Assembly (NCBI GenBank): GCA_020434085.1
Contig: JAGRBM010000571.1
Span: 1-24,900, forward strand
Direction of reading: 5' to 3'
DNA length: 24,900 nucleotides
Source of the DNA: Chrysiogenia bacterium
Lineage (GTDB): Bacteria > JAGRBM01
Below, one piece after another: positions 1-8,242 of this stretch. Numbering within the stretch: the stretch's first letter is position 1; every line of letters starts with the position of its first letter. A program made the position numbers and the translations under genes. The notes under the pieces were generated by a model. That model searched no databases and was not told the origin of the DNA. It worked only from the letters and a program-made list of their open reading frames with translations.

Positions 1-369
1 CTGCGAAGCCGCGGCTTCGAAACCCGCCATGTGTTTGTGTATTCGAAGGATGAATCCGGCCCCAGCCTAGGCACGCTACTCACGCCCGGGGTTCCCTCCC
101 ACGCATTGACCGAAGTGCGTACCGCACGCGGCTGGCTGGTGGTCGACAGCAACGCACGCTGGCTTTCCATCGATGAGTCGGGCGACCCCGTGGCGATCGA
201 GAACTTCGCCGCCGCAAAGTGGGCACCGCACGTGAACGCCACGCGTAATGCGATCTTCGATGCCCCCTTCGGTTTCGTATACGGGCTCTATTCCAGACAT
301 GGTCGTTTCTATCCGCCTTTTGTACCTGTGCCCGACATCAACTGGGGCGAGTTCGCCGACAACTTCTGA
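1..369 (+). CDS. Transglutaminase-like protein, 3' end only
   Basis: The reading frame is open from the first base of the window, so the start lies upstream, and it ends at TGA 367-369. The visible 122 residues contain a SHALTEV segment followed by GWLVVDSN. This matches the His and Asp parts of the Cys-His-Asp triad of the transglutaminase-like superfamily; the Cys would lie before the window. The C-terminal stretch with YGLYSRHGRFYPP and a PDINW motif resembles the tail of bacterial transglutaminase-like proteins, some of which sit in polysaccharide or exosortase loci; that link is from memory. The substrate cannot be told: the family includes proteases, transferases and inactive members. 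The family call rests on the His/Asp spacing alone. Confidence 0.65.
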   Translation: MRSRGFETRHVFVYSKDESGPSLGTLLTPGVPSHALTEVRTARGWLVVDSNARWLSIDESGDPVAIENFAAAKWAPHVNATRNAIFDAPFGFVYGLYSRHGRFYPPFVPVPDINWGEFADNF

Positions 370-396
370 AAATTGCGCGCCAAAAATACCCAACCA

Positions 397-411
397 TGAC
401 TGACGAGTCAG
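397..411. promoter_or_regulatory. Palindrome upstream of the amidohydrolase promoter, possible operator
   Basis: TGACTGACGAGTCAG contains two nested inverted repeats: TGACT/AGTCA around GACG (397-410) and CTGAC/GTCAG around GA (400-411). It ends 8 bases before the proposed -35 box at 419. That position suits an activator or repressor binding site, and the short perfect palindrome resembles TetR-type operators. No regulator gene is adjacent, so this rests on symmetry and position only. Confidence 0.35.
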
Positions 412-418
412 CCCTCGT

Positions 419-446
419 TTGATCCGCAAGCGTCTGCCGCTAGAAT
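419..446 (+). promoter_or_regulatory. Probable sigma70 promoter of the amidohydrolase gene
   Basis: A -35 box TTGATC (419-424; 4 of 6 to consensus), a 16-base spacer and a -10 box TAGAAT (441-446; 5 of 6) precede the gene. Transcription would start near 453, giving a leader of about 28 bases that holds the GGAGG ribosome site at 471-475. Confidence 0.5.
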
Positions 447-480
447 TGCGCGCGCATCGAAGTCCGATGCGGAGGCACCC

Positions 481-2211
481 ATGGCAGAGAACCACCCGAC
501 CTGCGATGTACTCATTCGCGAAGGAACCATTTTCGACGGCACCGGCACTCCGGGCTTCAAGGGCGACATGGCCATCAAGGACGGCAAGGTCATTGCGAGC
601 GGCCGCGACCTTCCCCACAAGGCGGGCAAGGAAATCGACGCGCGCGGATGCTGGATCACGCCCGGCTTTCTCGACATTCACACGCACTATGACGCAGAGG
701 TCGAAGTGCTTCCGGGTCTCACCGAATCGGTACGTCACGGCGTCACCACCGTCATCATGGGAAACTGCTCGCTCTCTGCCGCCGTCGGCAGCGAAGAGGA
801 AATCATCGACCTGTTCTGCCGCGTCGAGAGCCTGCCGCGCGACCTCATTGAAAAGTGGCTCGTGGGCAACATCAAGTGGAACGGCCCGCGCGAGTATTAC
901 GAGCACCTGGACACCCTGCCGCTTGGGCCCAACGTGGCGAGCTTCCTCGGCCACTCCAATGTGCGCATCAAGGCCATGGGCATGGATCGCAGCCTCAAGC
1001 AGCCCAAGGCAACGGCCGAAGAAATCGAAAAGATGAAGGCTATTGTGCAGGAAGCCCTCGACGCCGGTTATCTCGGCCTCTCGGTGGACATGCTTCCCTG
1101 GCACCGCATGGACGGCGAGGCCTACAAGGGGATCTCGGTTCCCTCCCAGCAAGCCGCCTTCAGCGAATTCCGCGCCATGGCCGACGTGGTGCGCAAGGCC
1201 AACCGCGTCCTGCAGGCTACCCCCAACGCACTGATGAAGAGCACGGTTGTGAAGCTCATTGGCCTGAGCGCCGGCCTGCTTCGCAAGCCGCTGCGCACCA
1301 CCATGGTCGCGGCCATGGACGTGAAGACCGACCGCAAGGTCTGGCGCATGGCAACGACGCTCGCCACCATTGCCAACAAGCTGCTCAACGCGAACTTCCG
1401 CTGGCAGGCGCTGGCCGATCCATTCCTCAACTACGCCGACGGCGTGATCACCCCGCTTTTTGAAGAGTTCTCCGTGGGCGTCGACCTGATCAGTGCTACT
1501 CCGGAGAAGCGCAAGGAAATGCTGCGCGACCCGGCGATTCGCCGCGCTTTTCGCAAACAGTGGGAAGACAAGAGCCAGCGCGTGTTTCACCGGAACCTCG
1601 GAGACATGTGGGTCGTTTCCTCTCCCGATTCCGATCACGTGGGCCTGTCGATCGAAGCGATCGCCAAGGCAAACAACAAGGAACCCCTCGAGTGTTTCCT
1701 GGATCTGCTGGCGGAATACGACACGGATTTCCGCTGGAAGACCGTCGTCACCAACGATCGCGACCTCCCCCGCCGCAGCCTGCTGGCCCACCCGACCACG
1801 CTGCCGGGCTTCAATGACTCGGGCGCGCACAACCGCAACATGGCCTTCCATGACGGCGCGCTGAAGATGCTCCAGCAGGTCTACCTCAACCCCGGCACCA
1901 TGCCCATCGAGCGCGCGGTACATCGCCTGAGTGGCGAGACGGCCCAGTGGCTGGGCATCGACACCGGTCGCATTACAGAGGGCTCGGTTGCAGACGTCGT
2001 GATTATCGATCCCGACAAGATGCGCACCGGCCTTGGCGATCCGATCGAATACGTCGACCCGGCACTCGACAACCAGATGCGCATGGTCAAGCGCTCCGAC
2101 GGTGTGGTGCGCGACGTGCTCATCGGCGGCAAAGTGGCCTTTGAGGGCGGCACCTTCGCCGCGGATTTTGGCAAGGAAAAATACGGCCGACTTCTTCGCG
2201 CGCGCGACTAG
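481..2211 (+). CDS. Amidohydrolase of the N-acyl-D-amino-acid deacylase (D-aminoacylase) family
   Basis: A 576-residue protein of the metal-dependent amidohydrolase superfamily. The N-terminal beta-sandwich part (DVLIREGTIFDGTG) leads into the metal-site motif DIHTHYD (His67, His69). GNCS follows with Cys96, the bridging cysteine position of D-aminoacylases. NDSGAH gives the late catalytic/metal Asp446, and the C-terminal composite domain has GSVADVVIIDP. Family members hydrolyse N-acyl-D-amino acids, or act on other cyclic or acyl amides, in the cytoplasm. The usual middle His motifs of classical D-aminoacylases (HxR and SHxK types) are not seen around residues 200-265, so the substrate may differ. 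The ATG at 481 has GGAGG five bases upstream. The gene is probably monocistronic and its stop overlaps the convergent kinase stop. The family call is firm; the substrate is unknown. Confidence 0.85.
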   Translation: MAENHPTCDVLIREGTIFDGTGTPGFKGDMAIKDGKVIASGRDLPHKAGKEIDARGCWITPGFLDIHTHYDAEVEVLPGLTESVRHGVTTVIMGNCSLSAAVGSEEEIIDLFCRVESLPRDLIEKWLVGNIKWNGPREYYEHLDTLPLGPNVASFLGHSNVRIKAMGMDRSLKQPKATAEEIEKMKAIVQEALDAGYLGLSVDMLPWHRMDGEAYKGISVPSQQAAFSEFRAMADVVRKANRVLQATPNALMKSTVVKLIGLSAGLLRKPLRTTMVAAMDVKTDRKVWRMATTLATIANKLLNANFRWQALADPFLNYADGVITPLFEEFSVGVDLISATPEKRKEMLRDPAIRRAFRKQWEDKSQRVFHRNLGDMWVVSSPDSDHVGLSIEAIAKANNKEPLECFLDLLAEYDTDFRWKTVVTNDRDLPRRSLLAHPTTLPGFNDSGAHNRNMAFHDGALKMLQQVYLNPGTMPIERAVHRLSGETAQWLGIDTGRITEGSVADVVIIDPDKMRTGLGDPIEYVDPALDNQMRMVKRSDGVVRDVLIGGKVAFEGGTFAADFGKEKYGRLLRARD

Positions 2212-4469
2212 GCGAGTCTGGCGACCGCAAGAAGTGCCTGGCGGAGCTGCCCCGGCGCGTAGGGTTTTTGCAAAAACCAGGCACAGGGATCTGCGTCCAC
2301 CGCCGCCAGCGCCTGCGCGTCGGCAAAGCCGCTGACCAGCACGACCGGCAACGACTCCCAGCACTTGCGAATTTCGGCCAGGAGCTGCGTGCCCGAAAGC
2401 TTCGGCATCGTGAGGTCGAGCACCACCGCTTCGACCTTTCCGCCCAGTTCATTGAGTTTTCCGATGGCAGCCGCCCCGTCGGCGGCCTCCAGAACGCTCA
2501 GCCCCATATCTTCGAGCGCACGGACCGCAAATCCCCGCACCGGTTCTTCATCATCAACCACCAGCACGCTGCCCTGCAGCCGGGGCGCGGGAGCGGTACG
2601 ATCTTCCGGCGCCTCTTCGGCCCGGGCCTCGCCGTAGACGGGGAAAATCACCCGCACCGTGGTGCCGCGGCCCGGCGTACTCTCGATGGCGACGCCGCCC
2701 TTGTGCGAGCGCATGATACCCAGGATCGCGGAGAGCCCGAGGCCCCTGCCCTGTTCCTTGGTGCTGAAGAAAGGCTCGAAGATTCGCTGGCGCGTGCGCT
2801 CGTCCATGCCGCAGCCGCTGTCCTTTACCTCGAGACAGACGTAATCGCCGGACTCCAGCTCGCTCTCGCCCAGAAATCCCTCGAGTGCCTTCTTGTCCAT
2901 GTCCAGCACCCGTGTGTGAATATTGACCTCACCGGGTTCCAGGCCGATCGCATCGGCCGCATTGCGCAGCAGGTTCAACACCACCTGGGTGACCTGCGCA
3001 ACGTCGACGTAGATCATGGGCAATGATTTTTCGAGTTCGAGTTTTGTGACGACGTGCTTGGGCGTGCTCACATCGAGCAGTTCGTCCATTTCCTCGACAA
3101 TGGTGTTGAGCGAAATGGACTCCATGCTCATGCGGGCGCGGCCGGCATAGGCCAGAAGCTGGCGAATGAGTGCCGCGGCACGGTTCGCTGATGTCGTGAT
3201 TTTCTGCATGTCCTTTCGGACTTCGGAGTCCTCGGGCAGCTTCATCTCCGCCAGCGAGGCGTAGCCCAAAATGGGAACCAGCAGGTTGTTGAAGTCGTGG
3301 GCAATGCCCCCGGTCAGCACTCCGAGGCTCTCGAGTTTCTGCCCCTCGAGTGCGCGACGTTCCATCGCCAGCCGCTCTTCCTCCATCAGGCGGCGCGTCC
3401 GAATTTCCTCGCGCAGCAGGGTGTTGGCCGAATGCAGCTCTACCGTGCGTTCTTCAACGCGGTGTTCGAGTTCGTCCTTTTGCCGCTTCAGCGCGTCGGC
3501 CAGCACGTTTCGCTGGCTGAGGATTGCAGCCAGAATGAGTGCCGTTGCCGTGATCACCACCATGAAGGCCTGCAGAAATGCCAGCGAGGCATTGAGCGAG
3601 TCCAGCGCGAAGGGACCGTATCCTTCGATGGTGCCCTCGATGGCAAGCCAGGAGATTACCAGCACCGCCACCATGCCGCCGCGCTGTCCGAAGCGCAGCA
3701 CCGACCAGATAAAAAGCGGAAGCAGGGTAAACAGCAGCGGGGACGATTCGATTCCCTGAATTCTGAAGCCGCCGAAGACCACTGCGCTGTCGGCGAGCAA
3801 CAGGATCACGAGGGCCATGGCCTCAACGACCCGTGCCGGACGAAGCGCCCTGAGCTCCTTCGCACCAAAATCCCGCCAGGCGACTATGGCCGGTGCGAGA
3901 ATTACTGCGCCTGCAAAATCGCCGGTCCACCACGTTCCCCACAGCATGCCGAACTGCGACCAATCGGCCAGCGAGAAAAGACACAGGCTCAATACGCCGA
4001 TACTGGCACTGATCGGGATTCCCGCCGCGCCGATGCTGAAACCGGCCCACAGGATGTCGCGCTCGGTCTGCAATGCCTGCCCGCGCGCCACGCGACGCCG
4101 AATCAGTTTGATTGAAACTGCGGCTTCCAGTGTGTTACCCGCGGCGATCAGCAGGCTTGGAAAAACAATCCACCACTGCGTTTGATCATTTACAACAAAT
4201 TCAAAGAAATTTGCGCTGAGCGCGCCCAGAAAAATACCCGGCCAGTAGCGGATCCCGCCCAGGCCCAGCACAGCGATTGCCAGGCCGGTGGGCGGCCAAA
4301 CCGGGGAGACATTGTGGTGAGTGAATGCGAGGCTCAGGCCTACCCGCGCAGCCAGAAAATAGGCGACAGCCAGCACGATCAAGCGCAGAGCAAACCCATC
4401 AGCGCGCGCTTCATCCTGCGCCGTAGCCACCTCGCGCCGTTTTTCGGTTGCCTCGGTACCGACCACCAT
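2208..4469 (-). CDS. MASE1-type membrane hybrid histidine kinase with C-terminal receiver domain
   Basis: A 753-residue two-component sensor. Residues about 25-320 form a multi-helix MASE1-like integral membrane sensor; the VSPVWPPTGLA segment near residue 54 is characteristic. A coiled coil follows (about 322-380), then HisKA with phospho-acceptor His391 in GGIAHDFNN, HATPase_c with N box N503, DSGCGM and GRGLGLS, and a receiver domain with acidic pair D639/D640, phospho-acceptor Asp685, Ser713 and Lys735. The signal sensed by MASE1 is generally unknown. No DNA-binding response regulator or phosphotransfer protein lies nearby, so output probably goes through an unlinked partner. The ATG at 4467-4469 has a GGG-containing ribosome site just upstream. 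A TATACT -10-like box (4499-4504, minus) overlaps the T-tract of the neighbouring terminator, but no -35 box was found. The domain calls are firm. Confidence 0.92.
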   Translation of the reverse strand: MVVGTEATEKRREVATAQDEARADGFALRLIVLAVAYFLAARVGLSLAFTHHNVSPVWPPTGLAIAVLGLGGIRYWPGIFLGALSANFFEFVVNDQTQWWIVFPSLLIAAGNTLEAAVSIKLIRRRVARGQALQTERDILWAGFSIGAAGIPISASIGVLSLCLFSLADWSQFGMLWGTWWTGDFAGAVILAPAIVAWRDFGAKELRALRPARVVEAMALVILLLADSAVVFGGFRIQGIESSPLLFTLLPLFIWSVLRFGQRGGMVAVLVISWLAIEGTIEGYGPFALDSLNASLAFLQAFMVVITATALILAAILSQRNVLADALKRQKDELEHRVEERTVELHSANTLLREEIRTRRLMEEERLAMERRALEGQKLESLGVLTGGIAHDFNNLLVPILGYASLAEMKLPEDSEVRKDMQKITTSANRAAALIRQLLAYAGRARMSMESISLNTIVEEMDELLDVSTPKHVVTKLELEKSLPMIYVDVAQVTQVVLNLLRNAADAIGLEPGEVNIHTRVLDMDKKALEGFLGESELESGDYVCLEVKDSGCGMDERTRQRIFEPFFSTKEQGRGLGLSAILGIMRSHKGGVAIESTPGRGTTVRVIFPVYGEARAEEAPEDRTAPAPRLQGSVLVVDDEEPVRGFAVRALEDMGLSVLEAADGAAAIGKLNELGGKVEAVVLDLTMPKLSGTQLLAEIRKCWESLPVVLVSGFADAQALAAVDADPCAWFLQKPYAPGQLRQALLAVARLA

Positions 4470-4505
4470 ATCCCTGACTACTGCTGTTCCCCGCCAACAG
4501 TATAA

Positions 4506-4533
4506 AGGGCGCCGGCCTTCATGCCAGCGCCCT
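4506..4533 (-). terminator. Rho-independent terminator of the radical SAM operon
   Basis: On the minus strand an 11-base-pair stem (one G-U pair) of AGGGCGCTGGC and GCCGGCGCCCT closes a 6-base loop ATGAAG and runs into TTTATA. It lies about 40 bases after the stop of the last radical SAM gene and before the kinase start. It therefore separates the two minus-strand units. Confidence 0.75.
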
Positions 4534-4573
4534 GCGGAAAAAGAACAGCATCAAAGGAACAGCGGTCAACGGC

Positions 4574-6328
4574 TCATGCGGCCACCAGGTGGGGCTCGGC
4601 CCAGTAGGACGAGCAGAAATCGTTGCGATCACCCGCAGCGTGGGTGGAGAAGTAGAGCTTCACGCTCTTGCCGCCCCATCTGGACAGATCCACCTCCTCG
4701 TTGAACCAGTGACGATCGTCCTCGATTCGCTTGGGGTCGATCGCCTTCTCGAAGAGCTTTTGCCGCCGAAGACCGCTGCGCAGTTCCACGCGGAAAATGA
4801 CGCCGCTTCCCTTCTCGGGATCCCAGACAGAGGGATCCATCGCAATGCCGAAGCGCAGCCGCGAGCCCTCGCGCAGCTTGAGGCCGTAGCGAAGCTCGCT
4901 GAAGGGGTGGCTGCACACGCTCTTGCGCTCGACCGAGTCGATGCGCGGCGCGGTAATGTAGACGTAGTCCTCATTCTGGGTGTTGACGTGGGCCCGTTCA
5001 AGGTTGGCCAGGAAGTTGAAGTAACCGCGGTGGGTCTTCTTCTCGGAGATCTCCAGCGCGCTGCGCACGAATTCATCGTGCATCTCGATGAGGCGCTCCT
5101 GCGAGATACCCGGGATCTTGAGAAAGGACGCCCGGTCGAAGTAGCTGGCCTTCGTGTAGTGCTCGACCAGGCCCTCGCGCACGCACTCGTCATAGAGGCT
5201 CGTGCCCGGAAACGGCGTGAAAATACTGATGATGCTCCGGTTGGGATTGATTTCACGGTTAAAATCGATGGAGCGCTGAATCGACTCTTCGGTCTCGCCG
5301 GGAATGCCGATGATGTTGTAGCTGCCCGTCTCGATCCCAAGCGAGTCGGCGTCGCAGAACACGCGGCGAATGTCGTCATTGGAAATGCGCTTGGCCAGGA
5401 CTTTCCGGCGAATTTCGGGATCGCCCGATTCGACGCCCACGACAATCGAATAGAGCCCCACTTCCTTCATCATCGCAAGGCGTTCGTAGTCAACGGTCTT
5501 GACCTGAATCTGAATCTTGAACGGAAGCTTGCAGCGTTTTCCGTATTCCTCGCAGAACTCGGCCAGCCATTCGCGGTTCATCGTGAAGATGTCGTCGATG
5601 AAATACATTGACTTGGCGTCATAGGTATCGCGGATGTGGCAGATCTCATCGAGCACGGATTTGGCACTGCGGTAGCGCATGTTGTCGCCAAGGCCCGCCT
5701 GGATATCGAGCTTCGCCTCGTTCGAGCAGTAGGCGCAGCGGAACGGGCAGCCGCGCGTGGCCATGACAGAGGCCTCCCCGCAGGTGAGGCTCAGAATGTG
5801 GCGGAAGTCGAAGATGTCGTGGTCGCACATGGGAAGGCGATCGAGCTCTTCGAGCAGCGGACGCTGCAGGTTGCGGGCGATCTCCCCGTTTTCCTTGCGC
5901 ACCCAGAAGTTGGCAATACTGGATCGATCACGCCCTGCCTGCAGGGCGTCCACGTATTCGACGATGGCTTCTTCGCACTCTCCCACAGCAACCGCATGCA
6001 CCGGGACCGCGTCCATCGTGTCCTGCGGGGCGAGCGTGGGGTGAATGCCGCCGGCGATGACGTGCAGGTCTTTCAGATCCTCGCGCGCCCAGCGGATCGG
6101 GTCCATGACATAGGGGAACTGGCCCGAGGTCGTGCTGAGCGCCAGCACCTCGGTGCCGCGACGCTGCAGGTCGGCGATGAACTCCTCGCGGCCCACGGGC
6201 TCATTCATGTGGATGAGGTCCGTGGTGTGCCCGGCCTGCTTCAGACACGCCGAGAGTTGGGCAATGCCGTACTGGTAGTGGTGCCATGTCTTGCAGAACA
6301 TGTCCGGGTAGAGAAATGTCACGTGCAT
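4574..6328 (-). CDS. B12-binding-type radical SAM protein, third gene of cassette (RS-A)
   Basis: A 584-residue protein. Residues 1-140 form a Rossmann-like cobalamin-binding domain of the BchE type, without the DxHxxG cobalt-ligating motif. The radical SAM barrel has RGCPFRCAYC with Cys194, Cys198 and Cys201 for the 4Fe-4S cluster. It also has IDDIF near 244, VVGVESGD near 296 and the late-barrel segment TPFPGTSLY near 371. Residues about 470-584 form a beta-rich C-terminal domain shared with the two neighbouring genes. Its features are LREGSRLRFGIAM, VFR-like strands, VDLSRW and an end motif with CSSYW. Radical SAM enzymes cleave S-adenosylmethionine to drive methylation, ring formation or rearrangement. 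The substrate here is unknown and no biosynthetic neighbour points to one. The gene starts 30 bases after the stop of RS-B, with GAGG nine bases before the ATG, and is the last gene before the terminator. It is more like RS-C than RS-B. Confidence 0.88.
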   Translation of the reverse strand: MHVTFLYPDMFCKTWHHYQYGIAQLSACLKQAGHTTDLIHMNEPVGREEFIADLQRRGTEVLALSTTSGQFPYVMDPIRWAREDLKDLHVIAGGIHPTLAPQDTMDAVPVHAVAVGECEEAIVEYVDALQAGRDRSSIANFWVRKENGEIARNLQRPLLEELDRLPMCDHDIFDFRHILSLTCGEASVMATRGCPFRCAYCSNEAKLDIQAGLGDNMRYRSAKSVLDEICHIRDTYDAKSMYFIDDIFTMNREWLAEFCEEYGKRCKLPFKIQIQVKTVDYERLAMMKEVGLYSIVVGVESGDPEIRRKVLAKRISNDDIRRVFCDADSLGIETGSYNIIGIPGETEESIQRSIDFNREINPNRSIISIFTPFPGTSLYDECVREGLVEHYTKASYFDRASFLKIPGISQERLIEMHDEFVRSALEISEKKTHRGYFNFLANLERAHVNTQNEDYVYITAPRIDSVERKSVCSHPFSELRYGLKLREGSRLRFGIAMDPSVWDPEKGSGVIFRVELRSGLRRQKLFEKAIDPKRIEDDRHWFNEEVDLSRWGGKSVKLYFSTHAAGDRNDFCSSYWAEPHLVAA

Positions 6329-6358
6329 AGCAAAAAACCTCGCGCCCTGACGGCGGCC

Positions 6359-8242
6359 CTAGGCGGCCGACGACAGTGAAATTGATCCGATCTCGTCCTG
6401 CGCCCGCGCCAGCAGATCCTTCTCGGCGTCGGGAATCGCGCTCTGCGAGAGATACGGGTGCGCCCATCCCGACCAGGCCCAGCTTGCGTGCCCGGCGACC
6501 GCCTTCGTCACGAAGATCAACTCGACCTCGCCCGTGCCGATGGCGCCCAAGTCCACGTCCACCGGAATCCAGTGGCGATGAGTTTCATTACGCGCCGGTT
6601 CGAGCACGGTTTCAAAGACCTTCTTCTTGAGCCGCCACGGGCGCTTCACGTAGACCTCGAAGCGCACGGCGTCGGCGTCCTCACGCTCCCACACCAGCGG
6701 GTTGATCGCCGCCGCCGTATGGAGCCAGGTCCCCTCGCGCAGCTCCACCTTGAAGCCGGTAGATGTATCGGGATGCTCGAAGAGCACAAAGCGCCGGTCA
6801 TCGTCGATGTTGAAGCTCTGGATGGAGACGTTCTTCTTCTGGATGTCGGGAATGCGGGCCTCGATAATCTCCGCCAGGAAATCGTGATGGCCGCGCGCGT
6901 TGCGCCGGAAGACATTGGTAGTGATCGCCCGCTCGAATTTCTGCCCCATCTCGACGAGATCCTCGGGAGAGAGCGTGGGCAGGTTGAGCACCGAGTGGAA
7001 CTTGTGGAGCTCGGCCTCAAAAAAATTCGAGAATGTGCGCTCGGAAATGCGCTCGGCAATGACGGTACCGGGCTTCATCCAGCCGTTCTTTTCCGCCTCG
7101 CGGTAGAGCTGGGTCCCAGGAAAGGGATAGAACACCGCGATGTTCGAGAAATCGGGATTGAGCTGGCGATGCAGCTCGATGCTGTCTTCAATGTCGTCGA
7201 TGGTCTCGCCCGGGAAACCGATCTGGTAGAAGGCCCAGGTCTTGATCCCGTGTTCCTTGACGAGGTTGAAGGCCTCGATGATCCGACGATTCGACATGCG
7301 GCGATTGAGAATCTCGCGGCGCACGCGCTCACTGCCCGATTCCACGCCCGCGTGAATCAGGCTGCAGCCCGCATCGGCAAGCATCCTGATGTAGTCGGGC
7401 TTTGCCTGCTCGACGCGCATGAGGAAGCTGAATTCAAGATCCACCTCTTCCTTCCAGCGCCGGGCGAATTCCTCGATCCAGCTCCGCTTGGAGATGAACA
7501 CCTCATCGAAGAACTGGATGTGCTTGAGCTCGTATTTCTCGATGATGTGCAGCGCCTCGGCAATGACCGAGTCCACCGAGCGCTTGCGGTAGATCTCTTT
7601 GGGGCCGCCGTAGTTTTCAAAGTACCACTTATTGCAGCAGTAGTGGCAGTCGTACGGGCACCCGCGTCCCGAGAGCATGAGCGCGGCATTCTGGCCGTGG
7701 CCATAAACAATCGTGTGGAAGTCGAAGATGTCCCGGTCGGGATAGGGAAGCGAGTCGAGATCGGCGTTGAGCGGGTTCTTGGGGTTCTTGTAGACCTGCC
7801 CGTTCTTTCGCACCCACAGGCCGCCGATTCCCTCGGTCGCGCCGCCCGCCTCGAGCGCGGCCAGCAGGTCGAGCGTGGGCTGCTCGCCCTCGCCGATGCA
7901 GGCGTAGTCGACGTGCTCGCTCTCCTCGAAGATCGACTCGGGCGCCATCATCGCATGGAAACCGCCGACGACGATGGGGGTGTCCATCGCTTCCTTGATC
8001 CACGCAGCGTAGCGCTTGGTCTCGCCCCACATGTTCGTGACAGCAGAGAAGCCGATCACATCTGGAACGAACGCCGCGATCTTCTCAAGGAGATCCTCGC
8101 GCTCCATCGGACGCACCATGTGAATGAGATCCACGGCGTGGCCGGCCTGCTTGAGCACGCTGGCCACATAGCCCACTCCGAAGTTGTAGGTCGGATTGTC
8201 GAACGCGCCGGGGTAATCGGGGTAGATGAACAGAAATCGCAT
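6359..8242 (-). CDS. B12-binding-type radical SAM protein, second gene of cassette (RS-B)
   Basis: A 627-residue protein if begun at the ATG (8240-8242). A GTG just before it (8243-8245) would add one residue. The ATG makes a TGATG stop/start overlap with RS-C, a sign of translational coupling. The order is a BchE-type cobalamin-binding-like domain (about 1-140, no DxHxxG), a radical SAM barrel and the shared C-terminal domain (about 490-600). The barrel cluster motif GRGCPYDCHYC gives Cys196, Cys200 and Cys203 (numbered from the GTG), directly followed by an extra Cys204 not found in the two paralogues. The barrel also has QFFDEVF, HAGVESGSE and YPFPGTQLY. It differs in having WAWSGWAHP where the paralogues have CSSY, and in about 30 extra residues at the C terminus. 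It probably acts on the same or a successive substrate as its neighbours. The reaction cannot be read from sequence. Confidence 0.88.
   Translation of the reverse strand: MRFLFIYPDYPGAFDNPTYNFGVGYVASVLKQAGHAVDLIHMVRPMEREDLLEKIAAFVPDVIGFSAVTNMWGETKRYAAWIKEAMDTPIVVGGFHAMMAPESIFEESEHVDYACIGEGEQPTLDLLAALEAGGATEGIGGLWVRKNGQVYKNPKNPLNADLDSLPYPDRDIFDFHTIVYGHGQNAALMLSGRGCPYDCHYCCNKWYFENYGGPKEIYRKRSVDSVIAEALHIIEKYELKHIQFFDEVFISKRSWIEEFARRWKEEVDLEFSFLMRVEQAKPDYIRMLADAGCSLIHAGVESGSERVRREILNRRMSNRRIIEAFNLVKEHGIKTWAFYQIGFPGETIDDIEDSIELHRQLNPDFSNIAVFYPFPGTQLYREAEKNGWMKPGTVIAERISERTFSNFFEAELHKFHSVLNLPTLSPEDLVEMGQKFERAITTNVFRRNARGHHDFLAEIIEARIPDIQKKNVSIQSFNIDDDRRFVLFEHPDTSTGFKVELREGTWLHTAAAINPLVWEREDADAVRFEVYVKRPWRLKKKVFETVLEPARNETHRHWIPVDVDLGAIGTGEVELIFVTKAVAGHASWAWSGWAHPYLSQSAIPDAEKDLLARAQDEIGSISLSSAA

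Noticed and set aside
76-2364. A 762-codon open frame antisense to the amidohydrolase gene
   Set aside because: It mirrors a strongly supported gene in the opposite strand of GC-rich DNA, has low-complexity Arg/His/Gly/Val composition and matches no family I recognise.
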